This document shows, piece after piece, positions 16,038 to 25,293 of a stretch of 63,246 nucleotides of DNA. Source of the DNA: Clostridium sp. (GTDB lineage Bacteria > Bacillota > Clostridia > Lachnospirales > Lachnospiraceae); contig JAMPEW010000013.1 of NCBI GenBank assembly GCA_023664775.1, positions 1 to 63,246 of the forward strand, written 5' to 3'. Made by a program: the position numbers and the translations under genes. Position 1 is the stretch's first letter. Each line of letters opens with the position of its first letter. Below the pieces are notes generated by a model, which saw only the letters and a list, made by a program, of their open reading frames with translations, was not told the DNA's origin and searched no databases.

Positions 16038-18860
16038 ATGACATTTTTTGAAATACTATATACAATACTCATCGGACCATTAAAGCTGCTCTTTGAGATT
16101 ATATTTGAGCTTGCCAACAGGTTTACCATGCATCAGGGACTCTCCATTATTTTTTTGAGCCTTATTATGAATATCCTTGTGCTTCCACTTTACAGACGGG
16201 CAGATGATATGCAGGAGCAGGCGAGGGATATTGATGCAAGGCTTCGTGACGGCGTGGCACACATAAAAAAGACATTTTCCGGCGATGAAAAAATGATGAT
16301 GCTTCAGACCTACTATAGGCAGAATCATTATAAGCCCACAGATGCTTTGAAGGGGTCTGTGTCGCTGCTGCTTGAAATTCCATTTTTTATTGCGGCATAT
16401 CAGTTTCTGTCCCACTTAGAAAGTCTGAATGGCGTATCCTTAGGACCCATAGCCGATTTAAGCAAGCCGGACGGAATGCTTGTGATTGGCGGGTTTACCA
16501 TAAACCTTCTGCCTGTTATAATGACATCTGTAAATATAATATCAAGCTTTCTTTATTTAAAGGGTTTCCCGACAAAGACGAAGATACAGCTTTATGGCAT
16601 GGCGCTGTTTTTCCTTGTATTTTTATATGGCTCGCCATCGGGTCTTGTATTTTATTGGACGCTTAACAATTTATTTTCGCTCGTTAAGACAATTTTTTAT
16701 AAGCTGAAAAATCCCAAGAAGGTGCTTCTTGTGATGCTGGCAGTTATCGGCATGCCAATTTTTGTATATTCAGCATTTCTATACAATACGCCTTCGCTTA
16801 GGAAAAAGGTGTTTCTTATTTTAATAGCACTGATTTTAATTTTGCCATTGGTGTTCAATATAATTTTGTCAAGTGTCACTGTAAATAAGGCATTGGCAAA
16901 ATTAAAAAAATTGCTTGCTCCTGCTCCAAACTCCAAGCATAATGAAGCAAAACCTCAGAAGGATAAGCTGTTTTTTGTGGGAACCATATTTCTTACTGTG
17001 CTTGTGGGATTGCTTATACCGTCAAATTTTATTGCAGCATCTCCACAGGAGTTTGTCGATATTACATATTTTTATAATCCTATTTGGTATATCGTTGCCT
17101 CTCTTGCAATGGCTGCAGGCACATTTTTAGTTTGGCTTCGTGTGTTCTATCTGCTGGCAAGTCCAAGGGGAAGGGTATTTTTTGAAAGGCTTGTCTTTAT
17201 TATGTGTGGACTTATGTTTGCAGACTATATGTTTTTCGGTACGGGGCTTGGGAATATTTCTTCCACATTGCAGTATAGCAGCGGCATGATTTTTTCAAGG
17301 AAAGAACAGCTTATTAATCTGCTGGTGCTTATGGGAATTGCTTTGCTTATGTATGCGTTGATATTGAAATTATACCGCATGGCTGTTCCTGTACTGCTTG
17401 TTGCGTCACTTGCGCTTGGCGTTATGTCGGTTGTGAATATTTCCACCATCAAATCCTCTGTGGATAAGCTTGTTGTAGAAAATGTTTCTGATGATTTGAC
17501 CTTCAGAATGAGCACGTCAGGTAAAAATGTTGTGGTTATTATGCTTGACCGGGGAATGGGAGAATACATACCATACCTATTTAATGAAAAACCTGAGCTT
17601 GTGGAGCAGTTTGCAGGCTTTACCTATTATCCAAATGTAGTTTCCTTTGGCAACTCTACGAATTTTGGAGCGCCGACCTTGCTTGGAGGGTATGAATACA
17701 CGCCTGTGGAAATGAACAAAAGGGCAGACGAGCCTTTGGTTGCCAAGCACAACGAGGCAATAAAAGTAATGCCTGTGTTATTTTCAGATAATGGATATGA
17801 CGTTACGGTCTGCGACCCTGTTTACGCAAATTATCAGTGGTTTTCTGATACATCAATTTTTAACGACTATCCGGACATTAATGCATGTATTACGGAGGGA
17901 AGGTTCAGTTCACAGCAGACAAAGCAGCAGAGAATCGACAATAATGAGCGTAATTTTTTCTGCTTTAGTATTATGAAAACAATGCCGCTTCTCGCACAGC
18001 CTACAATATACGCCAACGGTACATACAATCAGGCACAGTCTGAAAGCAGTGGAATACAGACTTGCTATAATATGTCAAAAGCACAGGGTTTAAGCTCATT
18101 GTTTATGAACCCGTATAATGTACTTGACAATATGCCTTTTATGACGGCTGTGACAGAAGAGAATGTAAACACATTTTTATATATGACAAATAATACTACC
18201 CATGAGCCTATGCTGCTTCAGGAGCCTGAATATGTCCCTGCCGAAGTGGTGGATAACACAAAATATGATGCTGAAAATACGGCTCGTTTTACGGTTGACG
18301 GCAGGACGATGAAAATGGAAAATTATATGCAGATGTCCCATTACCAGTCAAATATGGCGGCTTTGCTTAAGCTTGGCGAATGGTTTGACTTTTTAAGGGA
18401 GCAGAATTTATATGACAACACAAAAATAATCATAGTTTCAGACCACGGAAGACATCTTGGACATTTTGACGAGCTGGCAATGGGAGGAGAGGATAATTTA
18501 AAAAATGTGGAGATGTATTATCCACTGCTGCTTGTTAAGGAGTTTAACAGTACAGAGTTTGCCGTATCGGAGGAGTTTATGACTACGGCGGATGTTCCAA
18601 CGCTTGCAGTAAAGGATTTGATTGACAATCCCATAAATCCGTTTACGGGAAAGGCAATTACGAATACTGAGAAAACGGCACATGAACAGTATATTATTAT
18701 GTCGGATGAATATGATGTTGCTGTTAATAACGGCAATGCCTTCCTTCCTGCAAGATGGGCGAGGGTAAGGGAAAACATGTGGAATAGAGAAAACTGGGAA
18801 TTTTACGACGAGGAAATTGTACTTGATAAGTATGCATTCCCCACAGACACCGTAAAATAA
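16038..18860 (+). CDS. YidC/Oxa1 insertase domain fused to a membrane sulfatase/EptA-like phosphotransferase
   Basis: 940 residues. Residues 1 to about 235 are a YidC/Oxa1 domain: FTMHQGLSIIFLSLIMNILVLPL, a basic cytoplasmic hairpin, LLEIPFFIAAYQFL and GSPSGLVFYWTLNNLFS. Then come several membrane helices (about 240-480) and an alkaline-phosphatase-superfamily domain (about 498-900). Catalytic-looking residues match EptA/LtaS spacing: metal Asp504 in IMLDRGMG, nucleophile Thr541 in NSTNFGAP, and Asp802-His803 in VSDHGRHLGH. It follows a CDP-glycerol transferase gene. I infer transfer of a phospho-head-group or glycerol-phosphate onto a surface polymer or lipid outside the membrane, with the YidC part as scaffold. 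I know of no characterised protein with this architecture. The frame is continuous, so it is not an assembly artefact of a frameshift. Confidence 0.85.
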   Translation: MTFFEILYTILIGPLKLLFEIIFELANRFTMHQGLSIIFLSLIMNILVLPLYRRADDMQEQARDIDARLRDGVAHIKKTFSGDEKMMMLQTYYRQNHYKPTDALKGSVSLLLEIPFFIAAYQFLSHLESLNGVSLGPIADLSKPDGMLVIGGFTINLLPVIMTSVNIISSFLYLKGFPTKTKIQLYGMALFFLVFLYGSPSGLVFYWTLNNLFSLVKTIFYKLKNPKKVLLVMLAVIGMPIFVYSAFLYNTPSLRKKVFLILIALILILPLVFNIILSSVTVNKALAKLKKLLAPAPNSKHNEAKPQKDKLFFVGTIFLTVLVGLLIPSNFIAASPQEFVDITYFYNPIWYIVASLAMAAGTFLVWLRVFYLLASPRGRVFFERLVFIMCGLMFADYMFFGTGLGNISSTLQYSSGMIFSRKEQLINLLVLMGIALLMYALILKLYRMAVPVLLVASLALGVMSVVNISTIKSSVDKLVVENVSDDLTFRMSTSGKNVVVIMLDRGMGEYIPYLFNEKPELVEQFAGFTYYPNVVSFGNSTNFGAPTLLGGYEYTPVEMNKRADEPLVAKHNEAIKVMPVLFSDNGYDVTVCDPVYANYQWFSDTSIFNDYPDINACITEGRFSSQQTKQQRIDNNERNFFCFSIMKTMPLLAQPTIYANGTYNQAQSESSGIQTCYNMSKAQGLSSLFMNPYNVLDNMPFMTAVTEENVNTFLYMTNNTTHEPMLLQEPEYVPAEVVDNTKYDAENTARFTVDGRTMKMENYMQMSHYQSNMAALLKLGEWFDFLREQNLYDNTKIIIVSDHGRHLGHFDELAMGGEDNLKNVEMYYPLLLVKEFNSTEFAVSEEFMTTADVPTLAVKDLIDNPINPFTGKAITNTEKTAHEQYIIMSDEYDVAVNNGNAFLPARWARVRENMWNRENWEFYDEEIVLDKYAFPTDTVK

Positions 18861-18870
18861 AACTTAAAAA

Positions 18871-18935
18871 GAGGGGCTTGTCATGGGTAAACGGCTATAT
18901 GCCTGAACTGCTTACCGTGACAGCCCCTTTTAAAT
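18871..18935. terminator. Terminator between the fusion gene and the aldose epimerase
   Basis: GAGGGGCTTGTCATGGGTAA pairs with TTACCGTGACAGCCCCTTTT. It has A- and T-runs on the two sides, so it may serve both convergent genes. GGCTGTC family. Confidence 0.8.
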
Positions 18936-18936
18936 T

Positions 18937-19938
18937 TTATTCTGTATAAATGTGCTCGGTCAGAGTTTTTTCTTCTCCCGGTGCAAGCTCCACGTAGCCT
19001 GATTCGTCAGCAGGAATAGGCTGGTTTGGAGCATCAATAAGCCATGTGCTAGGCTCAGGACAGAAAAATCCTTTGTCGCCGTGGTCGTTCCATATAATCC
19101 AAAACTTAAAGTCCTCGCATACCTCATAAATAATTCGTTTGCCTGTAGCATTGTCGGTTACAATGGCACCATAAAATTTCCTGTCATCTATGGAGCCCAT
19201 CTCTGCAAAGAAAACATCGTTGTCAATGTCATGCAGCACAGGAACCTGCGAACCGGTAATGTACTGTCGGTCATGGTTTGTCATAGGGAGAAATTCTCCC
19301 GTAGGAATACAGTGCTTGTCAAGCTTCCATTTGTCACCGATCGGAATGTAAAGCCTCGTATCAAGACCATTTCCTCCGGAGATAAAAGGTCCGTTAATTG
19401 TAGTATGATTGCACACGCCAAAAGGAAGCTGTTTATCTGATGTATTTGTGATGGTAAAGGAATAATCAAGTCCTGATTCCGAAAGCGTAAACTTAAAGGA
19501 TGCCTTAAAGCTTACCGGATAGTACTGATAAAATTCATCCTTATCATCATAAATAAATTCCGTTTTTGCAATTGCCTTATCCCCAACAACCGTTGCACTT
19601 ATGATGCTATGCTCCCTCTTGTGAAGGAATCCGTGAATGTGGTTGCCGAGAGGGTCATTGATAGGTAAATGATATGTCGCATCCGAAACCTTAAGAACGC
19701 CGTTTGCCAAACGGTTCGGAAGGTAAAGCGTTGGAAGTCCGTAAACCTCGGCAGATGCTTTAAGCTCATCTATGGTAAGCGCCTCATCATATCTGAAAAT
19801 TTCTATATTATTTTGTGTGTCCTGCATTCTGATAACATTACTGCCTAAAAATGGAGCTACAACCGCTCTGTATTTTCCGGCAACTAATTCTATGACATCT
19901 TTGCCCTTATAGCTTGTAACATTAGCTGAAATACTCAT
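18937..19938 (-). CDS. galM: Aldose 1-epimerase family protein
   Basis: 333 residues with the galactose-mutarotase fold: NRLANG, the substrate histidine in GNHIHGFLH, the second in GVCNHTTIN, and the catalytic glutamate in FFCPEPSTW. It equilibrates alpha and beta anomers of hexoses, or binds a related sugar. It starts at the ATG at 19938 with AGGAGG upstream. It lies alone, convergent with the fusion gene, and may support the GH94 sugar pathway. It is divergent enough from classic GalM that the exact sugar is uncertain. Confidence 0.8.
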   Translation of the reverse strand: MSISANVTSYKGKDVIELVAGKYRAVVAPFLGSNVIRMQDTQNNIEIFRYDEALTIDELKASAEVYGLPTLYLPNRLANGVLKVSDATYHLPINDPLGNHIHGFLHKREHSIISATVVGDKAIAKTEFIYDDKDEFYQYYPVSFKASFKFTLSESGLDYSFTITNTSDKQLPFGVCNHTTINGPFISGGNGLDTRLYIPIGDKWKLDKHCIPTGEFLPMTNHDRQYITGSQVPVLHDIDNDVFFAEMGSIDDRKFYGAIVTDNATGKRIIYEVCEDFKFWIIWNDHGDKGFFCPEPSTWLIDAPNQPIPADESGYVELAPGEEKTLTEHIYTE

Positions 19939-20041
19939 AATCCTACCTCCTGTCTTTAAGCATATGCAACTAACTTATTATGACAAATAATAGCATAGTA
20001 GACGGATTATGTCCAGCGATAAAGTTGACTTACATGATATT

Positions 20042-20081
20042 ATTAAAGCTGTTTTTTCTATATTAAAGTTGATTTTTCTAT
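20042..20081 (+). repeat. Two tandem 20-mers overlapping a promoter
   Basis: ATTAAAGCTGTTTTTTCTAT (20042-20061) is directly followed by ATTAAAGTTGATTTTTCTAT (20062-20081), 18 of 20 identical. The second copy contains the -35 box of the lipoprotein promoter. Possible tandem activator or repressor site. Confidence 0.5.
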
Positions 20082-20097
20082 AATGAGATGATATAAA
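20069..20097 (+). promoter_or_regulatory. Sigma-A promoter of the DUF4358-like lipoprotein gene
   Basis: TTGATT at 20069-20074, a 17-base spacer, and TATAAA at 20092-20097. Confidence 0.55.
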
Positions 20098-20167
20098 TAT
20101 TGTTAAAGAATAAAGCTGGGTTTTAAGAGCATAAAATACGGCGGAAATTTAAAGGAGAATAACAAGC

Positions 20168-20665
20168 ATGAAAAAGAAATTTTTATTTATATTGGTGCTT
20201 GCCGTGGCAATGATGACTATATTTACGGCATGCGAGAAGGAAAAGGAGGACACGGGCACCCAGGCTGAGGCGAAGGATGTAAAGACTCAGGAGGCGGCTG
20301 ATACAATACGGACGCAGGGTGACTTTAAGGATCAGCTTGCGACGGTTCACAATACAACCGCACTTACAAGACTTTATGTTTTAGATGAAGCAAATATTGA
20401 GGAGGCTGCATTTTACACAAATTCAAGCTCAACTGCTGAGGAAATTGCAGTTATAAAGGTAAAGTCACAGGATTACATTGATACGGTAAAGGCTGCGTAT
20501 GAAAAGCGCGTCGCAGATCAGAAGGACGCATGTAAGGATTATCTTCCTGATGAAATGCCGAAGCTTGACTCCGCAGTTATCTATGTAAATGGTAATTATG
20601 CTGTGCTTTGTATATCAAATGATAACAGTAAGATGGAAGGAATTATAAAAGGAATTTTTGAATAA
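20168..20665 (+). CDS. DUF4358-like lipoprotein
   Basis: 165 residues: signal peptide with lipobox IFTAC (Cys at about residue 20), a charged linker, then a domain with the DUF4358 pattern. The pattern is a short strand and helix, SSTAEEIAVIKVKS, a helix ending in EKRVADQKDACKDYLPDEMPKL, and VYVNGNYAVLCIS. DUF4358 proteins are exported lipoproteins of Firmicutes with no assigned function. The gene is monocistronic with its own promoter and a strong terminator. AAAGGAG precedes ATG 20168. Confidence 0.75.
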   Translation: MKKKFLFILVLAVAMMTIFTACEKEKEDTGTQAEAKDVKTQEAADTIRTQGDFKDQLATVHNTTALTRLYVLDEANIEEAAFYTNSSSTAEEIAVIKVKSQDYIDTVKAAYEKRVADQKDACKDYLPDEMPKLDSAVIYVNGNYAVLCISNDNSKMEGIIKGIFE

Positions 20666-20666
20666 C

Positions 20667-20746
20667 AAAGGACAGGCTGTTTGTATATAGTATACTATAA
20701 GTCCATGCGACCTATATTCACCATACAAACAGCCTGCCCTTTTTCT
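20667..20746. terminator. Bidirectional terminator
   Basis: AAAGGACAGGCTGTTTGTAT pairs with ATACAAACAGCCTGCCCTTT around a loop of about 35 bases, followed by TTTTC. It lies between convergent genes and can serve both. Confidence 0.75.
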
Positions 20747-20818
20747 TTGCTTTATAGGAATTTTTGTTCTTCTATTTCTAATTAAAATACAATTTCTCCG
20801 GTTGCATGTTTATATAAA

Positions 20819-21160
20819 TTATAATTTAAACTTAATCTTAACAGGCTCGCTAAGCTTCTGACCGCCCTTTGACTTAACGTCAGAGGTAATAATGAGAAAA
20901 TAGTATTCATTGGTTGAATACGGTTCAAGTGGTTCAATTTCAATAATCTCATCCTCAATGTTGTATTTGATTTTTGTCCGCAATTTCTGATTTTGAGAGT
21001 TTGCAACATACATTGTGTTCGGATTGACGGTCTTTGGGTCTAATGGAGTGCTGAAACGGACTCTCCATACAAAATTGCCTGTCTTAAACTTCAAGTCCTG
21101 CTTAACCTTATTTGAAAGGCTAGGTGGAATATCCTCAATATCTAACAATGCTTTAGCCAT
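20819..21160 (-). CDS. Small single Ig-like (SbsA/Big_5-type) domain protein
   Basis: 113 residues with no signal peptide. It matches the pattern of bacterial Ig-like domains that start with a WRVRFSTPLDPKTVN.TMYV motif, followed by YNIEDEIIEIEPLEPYSTNEYYFLI and a final basic strand (PVKIKFKL). Such domains normally occur in large surface proteins. A free, apparently cytoplasmic copy is unusual. AGAGGTG precedes the ATG at 21160. Function unknown. Confidence 0.65.
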   Translation of the reverse strand: MAKALLDIEDIPPSLSNKVKQDLKFKTGNFVWRVRFSTPLDPKTVNPNTMYVANSQNQKLRTKIKYNIEDEIIEIEPLEPYSTNEYYFLIITSDVKSKGGQKLSEPVKIKFKL

Positions 21161-21424
21161 AATACACCTCTTAAAATGTAAATGAATAAGTTGACAATTA
21201 AATGTAAATCATTATTAAGTGTATCATATATAAAGGGCATATACAAATATTTTTTTTGTCGTTAAATCGAAAAAGTTGCGATTGATAGGGGCTTTACATC
21301 ATCAAAACGTAATAATACAATTTAATTATTACAAAAATGTTACAAATAAATTACACAACAACCAAATTCTGAAACAAAAAAGTAACCTGTTAAAAATTAT
21401 GATTTATTGTGAGGAGATGATAAA

Positions 21425-22198
21425 ATGAAAAATTATTTTAAAAACTCCTACAAAGGAAAAAGCAGACAGACATATGGTGCAAATTTATTTATTGCGACAG
21501 TTACAATGGCGGTTGTACTTGCATTGTCATTTGAAAGACCCCTTGCAGCCGGTGAAATAGTACCTTGGAAAAATATACAGACAACGTCAAAGGTGTCCTC
21601 CTACTCGGAGCCTGTATATAAAGAATGTGTCTATGTATACGATGATACGCTGGAGGCGGGGAAACGGGAAATTGCCCAGGAGGAAATTGTGGGCAGCAGG
21701 AAGATTACAGTTATGCAGACCTATTACAAGGGTATGGAAATGGAAAATAAAGTGATAGACAGTCAGGTGGTAAAGGAGCCGCAGCCACAGGTTGTCCGCA
21801 TAGGAACCTATGTGCCGCCTGAATATATAGAACCGGTATCGGAGTATATTATTACCTCGGAATTTGGACCAAGGTGGGGAAAAAACCACAACGGAGTTGA
21901 CCTTGCGGTCTGTATGGGAACTGAGGTAAGGGCAACAGCCGATGGCGTTGTGGTGAGAGCTGACTGGTACAGCAATTATGGAATTTGCGTGGACATTGAC
22001 CATGGAAATGGGGTTATGAGCCGATATGCACATTTAAGCTCGGCGCTTGTTTCAGAGGGACAGCAGGTATCTCAGGGAGAATGTATCGCCCTTTCAGGAA
22101 GCACGGGCTACAGCACGGGACCGCATCTGCACTTTGAGCTTCAGTTTGACGGTACGGCAAAAAATCCCTTAGATTATATGGAGCCGATTGACTTATAG
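21425..22198 (+). CDS. G5-domain M23 peptidase (LytM-type murein hydrolase)
   Basis: 257 residues: N-terminal hydrophobic export segment (about 20-40), a G5-like domain (about 55-115, with the EEIVGSRKITVMQTYYKG pattern), a proline-rich hinge and an M23 domain (about 135-255). The zinc site is intact, unlike the spoIIQ-like protein: HNGVD, AHLSS and HLHFE. It should cleave peptide cross-bridges in the wall, with G5 binding glycan. It ends about 110 bases before a sigma-28-type gene, so a role in wall remodelling near the flagellum is possible but not shown. AGGAG precedes ATG 21425. Confidence 0.85.
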   Translation: MKNYFKNSYKGKSRQTYGANLFIATVTMAVVLALSFERPLAAGEIVPWKNIQTTSKVSSYSEPVYKECVYVYDDTLEAGKREIAQEEIVGSRKITVMQTYYKGMEMENKVIDSQVVKEPQPQVVRIGTYVPPEYIEPVSEYIITSEFGPRWGKNHNGVDLAVCMGTEVRATADGVVVRADWYSNYGICVDIDHGNGVMSRYAHLSSALVSEGQQVSQGECIALSGSTGYSTGPHLHFELQFDGTAKNPLDYMEPIDL

Positions 22199-22235
22199 GA
22201 ACGGACTGGCAAAATGCAAGGCAAAGATTATCAAT

Positions 22236-22263
22236 TCAAGTTTTTGAATACAAAGACCGATAA
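22236..22263 (+). promoter_or_regulatory. Sigma-28 (FliA/SigD) promoter
   Basis: TCAA at 22236-22239, a 16-base spacer and ACCGATAA at 22256-22263, matching the flagellar sigma factor consensus (TAAA/TCAA, 15-16 bases, CCGATAA). It lies 47 bases before the 986-residue gene. Confidence 0.7.
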
Positions 22264-22309
22264 ATAAAATAGAGTTACAGGATTTTATTTTAAGGAGTCG
22301 GGTGCTTAT

Positions 22310-25270
22310 ATGACAAACATGATTGATAATAATTTGATGAAGGCGGAGGCCGCATACACAAAGGGAAGGGAAACCGGAGTGAAGGACAAGTCGGTAATAG
22401 ATGCATTTCCGACAGGCAGGGCTGATGAAATAAACGGCTATGTATATGACGGTAAGGAGGCAGATGACAAGCGGGGCATTAATACCGCAGATAATTTTGC
22501 CGATTACCTTGACGCCCAAAGAGAGCGGGCAAAGGAGAAAAAAGAGGATGTGCGATCCAAGGAGGAGCAGGACAAGGAAGCCGCAAAGGAGCTTAGAAAT
22601 AACCTTTCCTCCGAGGAGATAAAAAAGCTTAAAATGATGGGAATCGATATTGAGGGAGCAACCCTTTCCGACCTTATGGGCGTGATTAATACCATGAGGG
22701 GCAACGCTCACAGGGAGGAAACGGCACAGCTTTTTGCGGATATGAAGGCAGACAGCGGCGATATGGAGGGACTGAATATTGTGGGCGGCAGCGTAAAGGT
22801 TGCAGGAACGGACATAAAGACAGACGTATCTGTAGCTGATGTGGTTGCCGAAAAAAGCAAGGAGGAGCAGGCTCCTGACTTTGACATCACAAATAATGAG
22901 CTGGTCTATCTCATAAAAAATAATTTGGGTGTTTCGAGGGAAAATATTTATAAGGCGCATTACAGTGGAAGCAGGCAGAATGATACTCAGGGCTCCGGGG
23001 TGCTGGTGGAGCAGATGAGGCAGCAGATTGACAGAGCCATAGAGCAGGCAGGGTACGAGCCTTCTCCTGAAAGCTACAAGGCAGCCCATTTTATGATGGA
23101 CAATCAGCTTGCAGTTACGCCTGACACCATAAAAAAATATATGGAATTTCAAGACCTTGTCGGGCAGTCCGTAAAAGAGGCAGATATGCCTGTCGATGAT
23201 GAAGAAGCGGTTGACCTTATGACGGAGGAGCTTTATACCAAAACAAACGCTATAACGACGTTTGCAGTGTATGAGCTTGCCATGGAGGACAAGGAAATAA
23301 CGATTTCTGCGGCGTATGCAAAGACCATGTCCTTGAGACAGCAAAAAGCGAAGCCAAAATATAAGGCAGAGGAATTAAACCGAATTTTGCAGGCTCACGG
23401 TGAAGATGGAACTGAGGCGCAGCGAAAGGCAGTTACAGCCATAAGGCAGATGGAGGAAATAAGGCTTTCCATGACTATGAGCATGGCTGGAAGGCTTGCA
23501 AAAATGAATATAAGCATTGACACAAAGGAGCTTTCCAAGGTTGTTGACACGCTGAAACAGATAGAAAATCAGATGATAGAGGAAAAGCTTGGTACGGCGG
23601 CGACCCCTGAGAACGTGGAACTGTATAAGACATTAAATGAGCATATGGAAACCCTTGCCGAAAGTCATATGGGAGTTTTGGGAACGCCTCTTAAGGGCGT
23701 GGAATTTACTGTAAGGGGACTTTATGACGCAGGCGCAGAGGCAAATTTTCCTGATGTACAGGAGGACGCAGGCAGTACAGAGGCAGCCTCCTTTGAGAAG
23801 GTAAGAAGGAGCTACGAGGCAGTTGGTACGGCACCGAGAAGCGACATGGGCGACAGCATAACGAAAGCATTTTCAAATGTTGACGATATTATTGCAGACC
23901 TTGGCTTTGAGGTCAATGTTGAAACGCAGAGAGCCGTTAAAATACTTGGCTATAATTCCATTTCCATTACGCCTGAGAACATAAATCAGGTAATGGAATA
24001 TGACAGGCAGGTAAACGAGCTTATGGATGCATTTTATCCGGAGGCAGTTTTGGGAGCGATAAAGGATGGAATTAATCCTTTGGATGTGCCGATAGATGAG
24101 CTTGTGGATATGGTGAGAGCCCACAATTACAATGCAGGCATAACCGAAGCGGAAAACTTTGCCACATATCTTATGGATGTTGAAAAGCAGGGAAGCATAA
24201 CCAAGGAAGAACGGGAGAGCTACATCGGTATATACAGGGCGATGGATAAGCTTGCGAAATCCAAGGATAGGGAGGCAGGCTGGATATTTGCAAACGGAAG
24301 CAGGCTGACCGTGAGAAACCTGATATCGGCAATGAGAAGCCGCAGGACAGCAGGTATCAGCTTCGGCGTTGATGATAGCTTTGGCGCTTTGGAGTCGGGT
24401 GGAATAGAAAACAGCATTACCGACCAGATTGAAAGTGCGTTCCACAGCATTGAAAAATTCAATTCATTGGATAAAGCTGTAGAACGATATATTGAGGAAA
24501 ATCAAATTGAATATTCCATGACGAATGCATTTGCAGTTGATACAATGCTGAAATCAGCGGGCGGTATCTATCAGATGGTTTCGGAAATCATGGAGAAGCT
24601 TAAATTTTCTACGAATGTAAAGGATGAAATGATAGACGACGAAACAGAGAATATGGCAAAATCCCTTTCGGGCGAGGAAATAGACATAGCGTTTACAATG
24701 GAAAGCATTTTAGAGCAGATTGAAAATAGGTCTGATATTTCACTTACATATGACGATATAAGAAACCGTATTACGGAGCTTATGTATAGTGCCGGTGCTG
24801 CGGGCATTATAACCGCCGCTGACATTTCCGCCATCAAAACCGTAAATGCGGGATTAAATATTGCAAGCCGCATGGCGAAAAACGACAAATATCAGATTCC
24901 TGTCGACACAAAGGAGGGTGTTAAGGTTATGAACCTTACGATAAAATCCGGTCAGGGAGACAGGGGAAGCATAAGCATTTTCATTGAGGGAAATGAGATG
25001 GACACGGTAAGCGCAAGAGTTTCACTTGTAAATGAAAATACCCTTGCCGGCTATATTGAAAGTGCTACAAGCGAGGGCAGCCTTGTTCTTAGCGGGGCGG
25101 CAGAGGATTTTAATGCACAGATGCGGCAGCTTGGATTTAACACGGACAGAGTAAGGGTAGGCACAGGAATCACAAAATCGCAGGTGCGTGAGGAGTTTAC
25201 AGGAGATGGCAGGGTTATTTATTCTGCGGCAACGGCAATGGTAAAATCCATCGCAAATATTCTTAAGTAG
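22310..25270 (+). CDS. Large sigma-28-controlled protein of unknown function (DUF6240-like), FliK-like C-terminus
   Basis: 986 residues, acidic, mostly helical, no signal peptide or membrane segment. Repeating helical units carry the pattern I..A...GY..SPE....A..MM.N..A.TPD.I..YM, seen around residues 240-285 and 535-580. From memory it resembles Lachnospiraceae proteins called DUF6240. The last 130 residues (LTIKSGQGDRGSISIFIEGNEM..., ending in MRQLGF) resemble the C-terminal Flg_hook domain of FliK, the hook-length ruler. A sigma-28 promoter precedes it, and flagellin follows 80 bases later. I infer a flagellar structural or regulatory role. AAGGAG precedes ATG 22310. Confidence 0.6.
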   Translation: MTNMIDNNLMKAEAAYTKGRETGVKDKSVIDAFPTGRADEINGYVYDGKEADDKRGINTADNFADYLDAQRERAKEKKEDVRSKEEQDKEAAKELRNNLSSEEIKKLKMMGIDIEGATLSDLMGVINTMRGNAHREETAQLFADMKADSGDMEGLNIVGGSVKVAGTDIKTDVSVADVVAEKSKEEQAPDFDITNNELVYLIKNNLGVSRENIYKAHYSGSRQNDTQGSGVLVEQMRQQIDRAIEQAGYEPSPESYKAAHFMMDNQLAVTPDTIKKYMEFQDLVGQSVKEADMPVDDEEAVDLMTEELYTKTNAITTFAVYELAMEDKEITISAAYAKTMSLRQQKAKPKYKAEELNRILQAHGEDGTEAQRKAVTAIRQMEEIRLSMTMSMAGRLAKMNISIDTKELSKVVDTLKQIENQMIEEKLGTAATPENVELYKTLNEHMETLAESHMGVLGTPLKGVEFTVRGLYDAGAEANFPDVQEDAGSTEAASFEKVRRSYEAVGTAPRSDMGDSITKAFSNVDDIIADLGFEVNVETQRAVKILGYNSISITPENINQVMEYDRQVNELMDAFYPEAVLGAIKDGINPLDVPIDELVDMVRAHNYNAGITEAENFATYLMDVEKQGSITKEERESYIGIYRAMDKLAKSKDREAGWIFANGSRLTVRNLISAMRSRRTAGISFGVDDSFGALESGGIENSITDQIESAFHSIEKFNSLDKAVERYIEENQIEYSMTNAFAVDTMLKSAGGIYQMVSEIMEKLKFSTNVKDEMIDDETENMAKSLSGEEIDIAFTMESILEQIENRSDISLTYDDIRNRITELMYSAGAAGIITAADISAIKTVNAGLNIASRMAKNDKYQIPVDTKEGVKVMNLTIKSGQGDRGSISIFIEGNEMDTVSARVSLVNENTLAGYIESATSEGSLVLSGAAEDFNAQMRQLGFNTDRVRVGTGITKSQVREEFTGDGRVIYSAATAMVKSIANILK

Positions 25271-25293
25271 CACTTTATCAAAAGCTGCAAAAA

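Noticed and set aside
14706-18860. Interpretation of the insertase-sulfatase gene as two genes with a missed stop
   Set aside because: The frame is uninterrupted, with no ribosome binding site or start codon of typical form at the domain boundary.
22193-23344. 383-residue open frame on the minus strand opposite the large sigma-28 gene
   Set aside because: It lies wholly across the plus-strand gene, has no ribosome binding site, and its His/Leu/Cys-rich composition is what a reversed GC-skewed coding frame gives.
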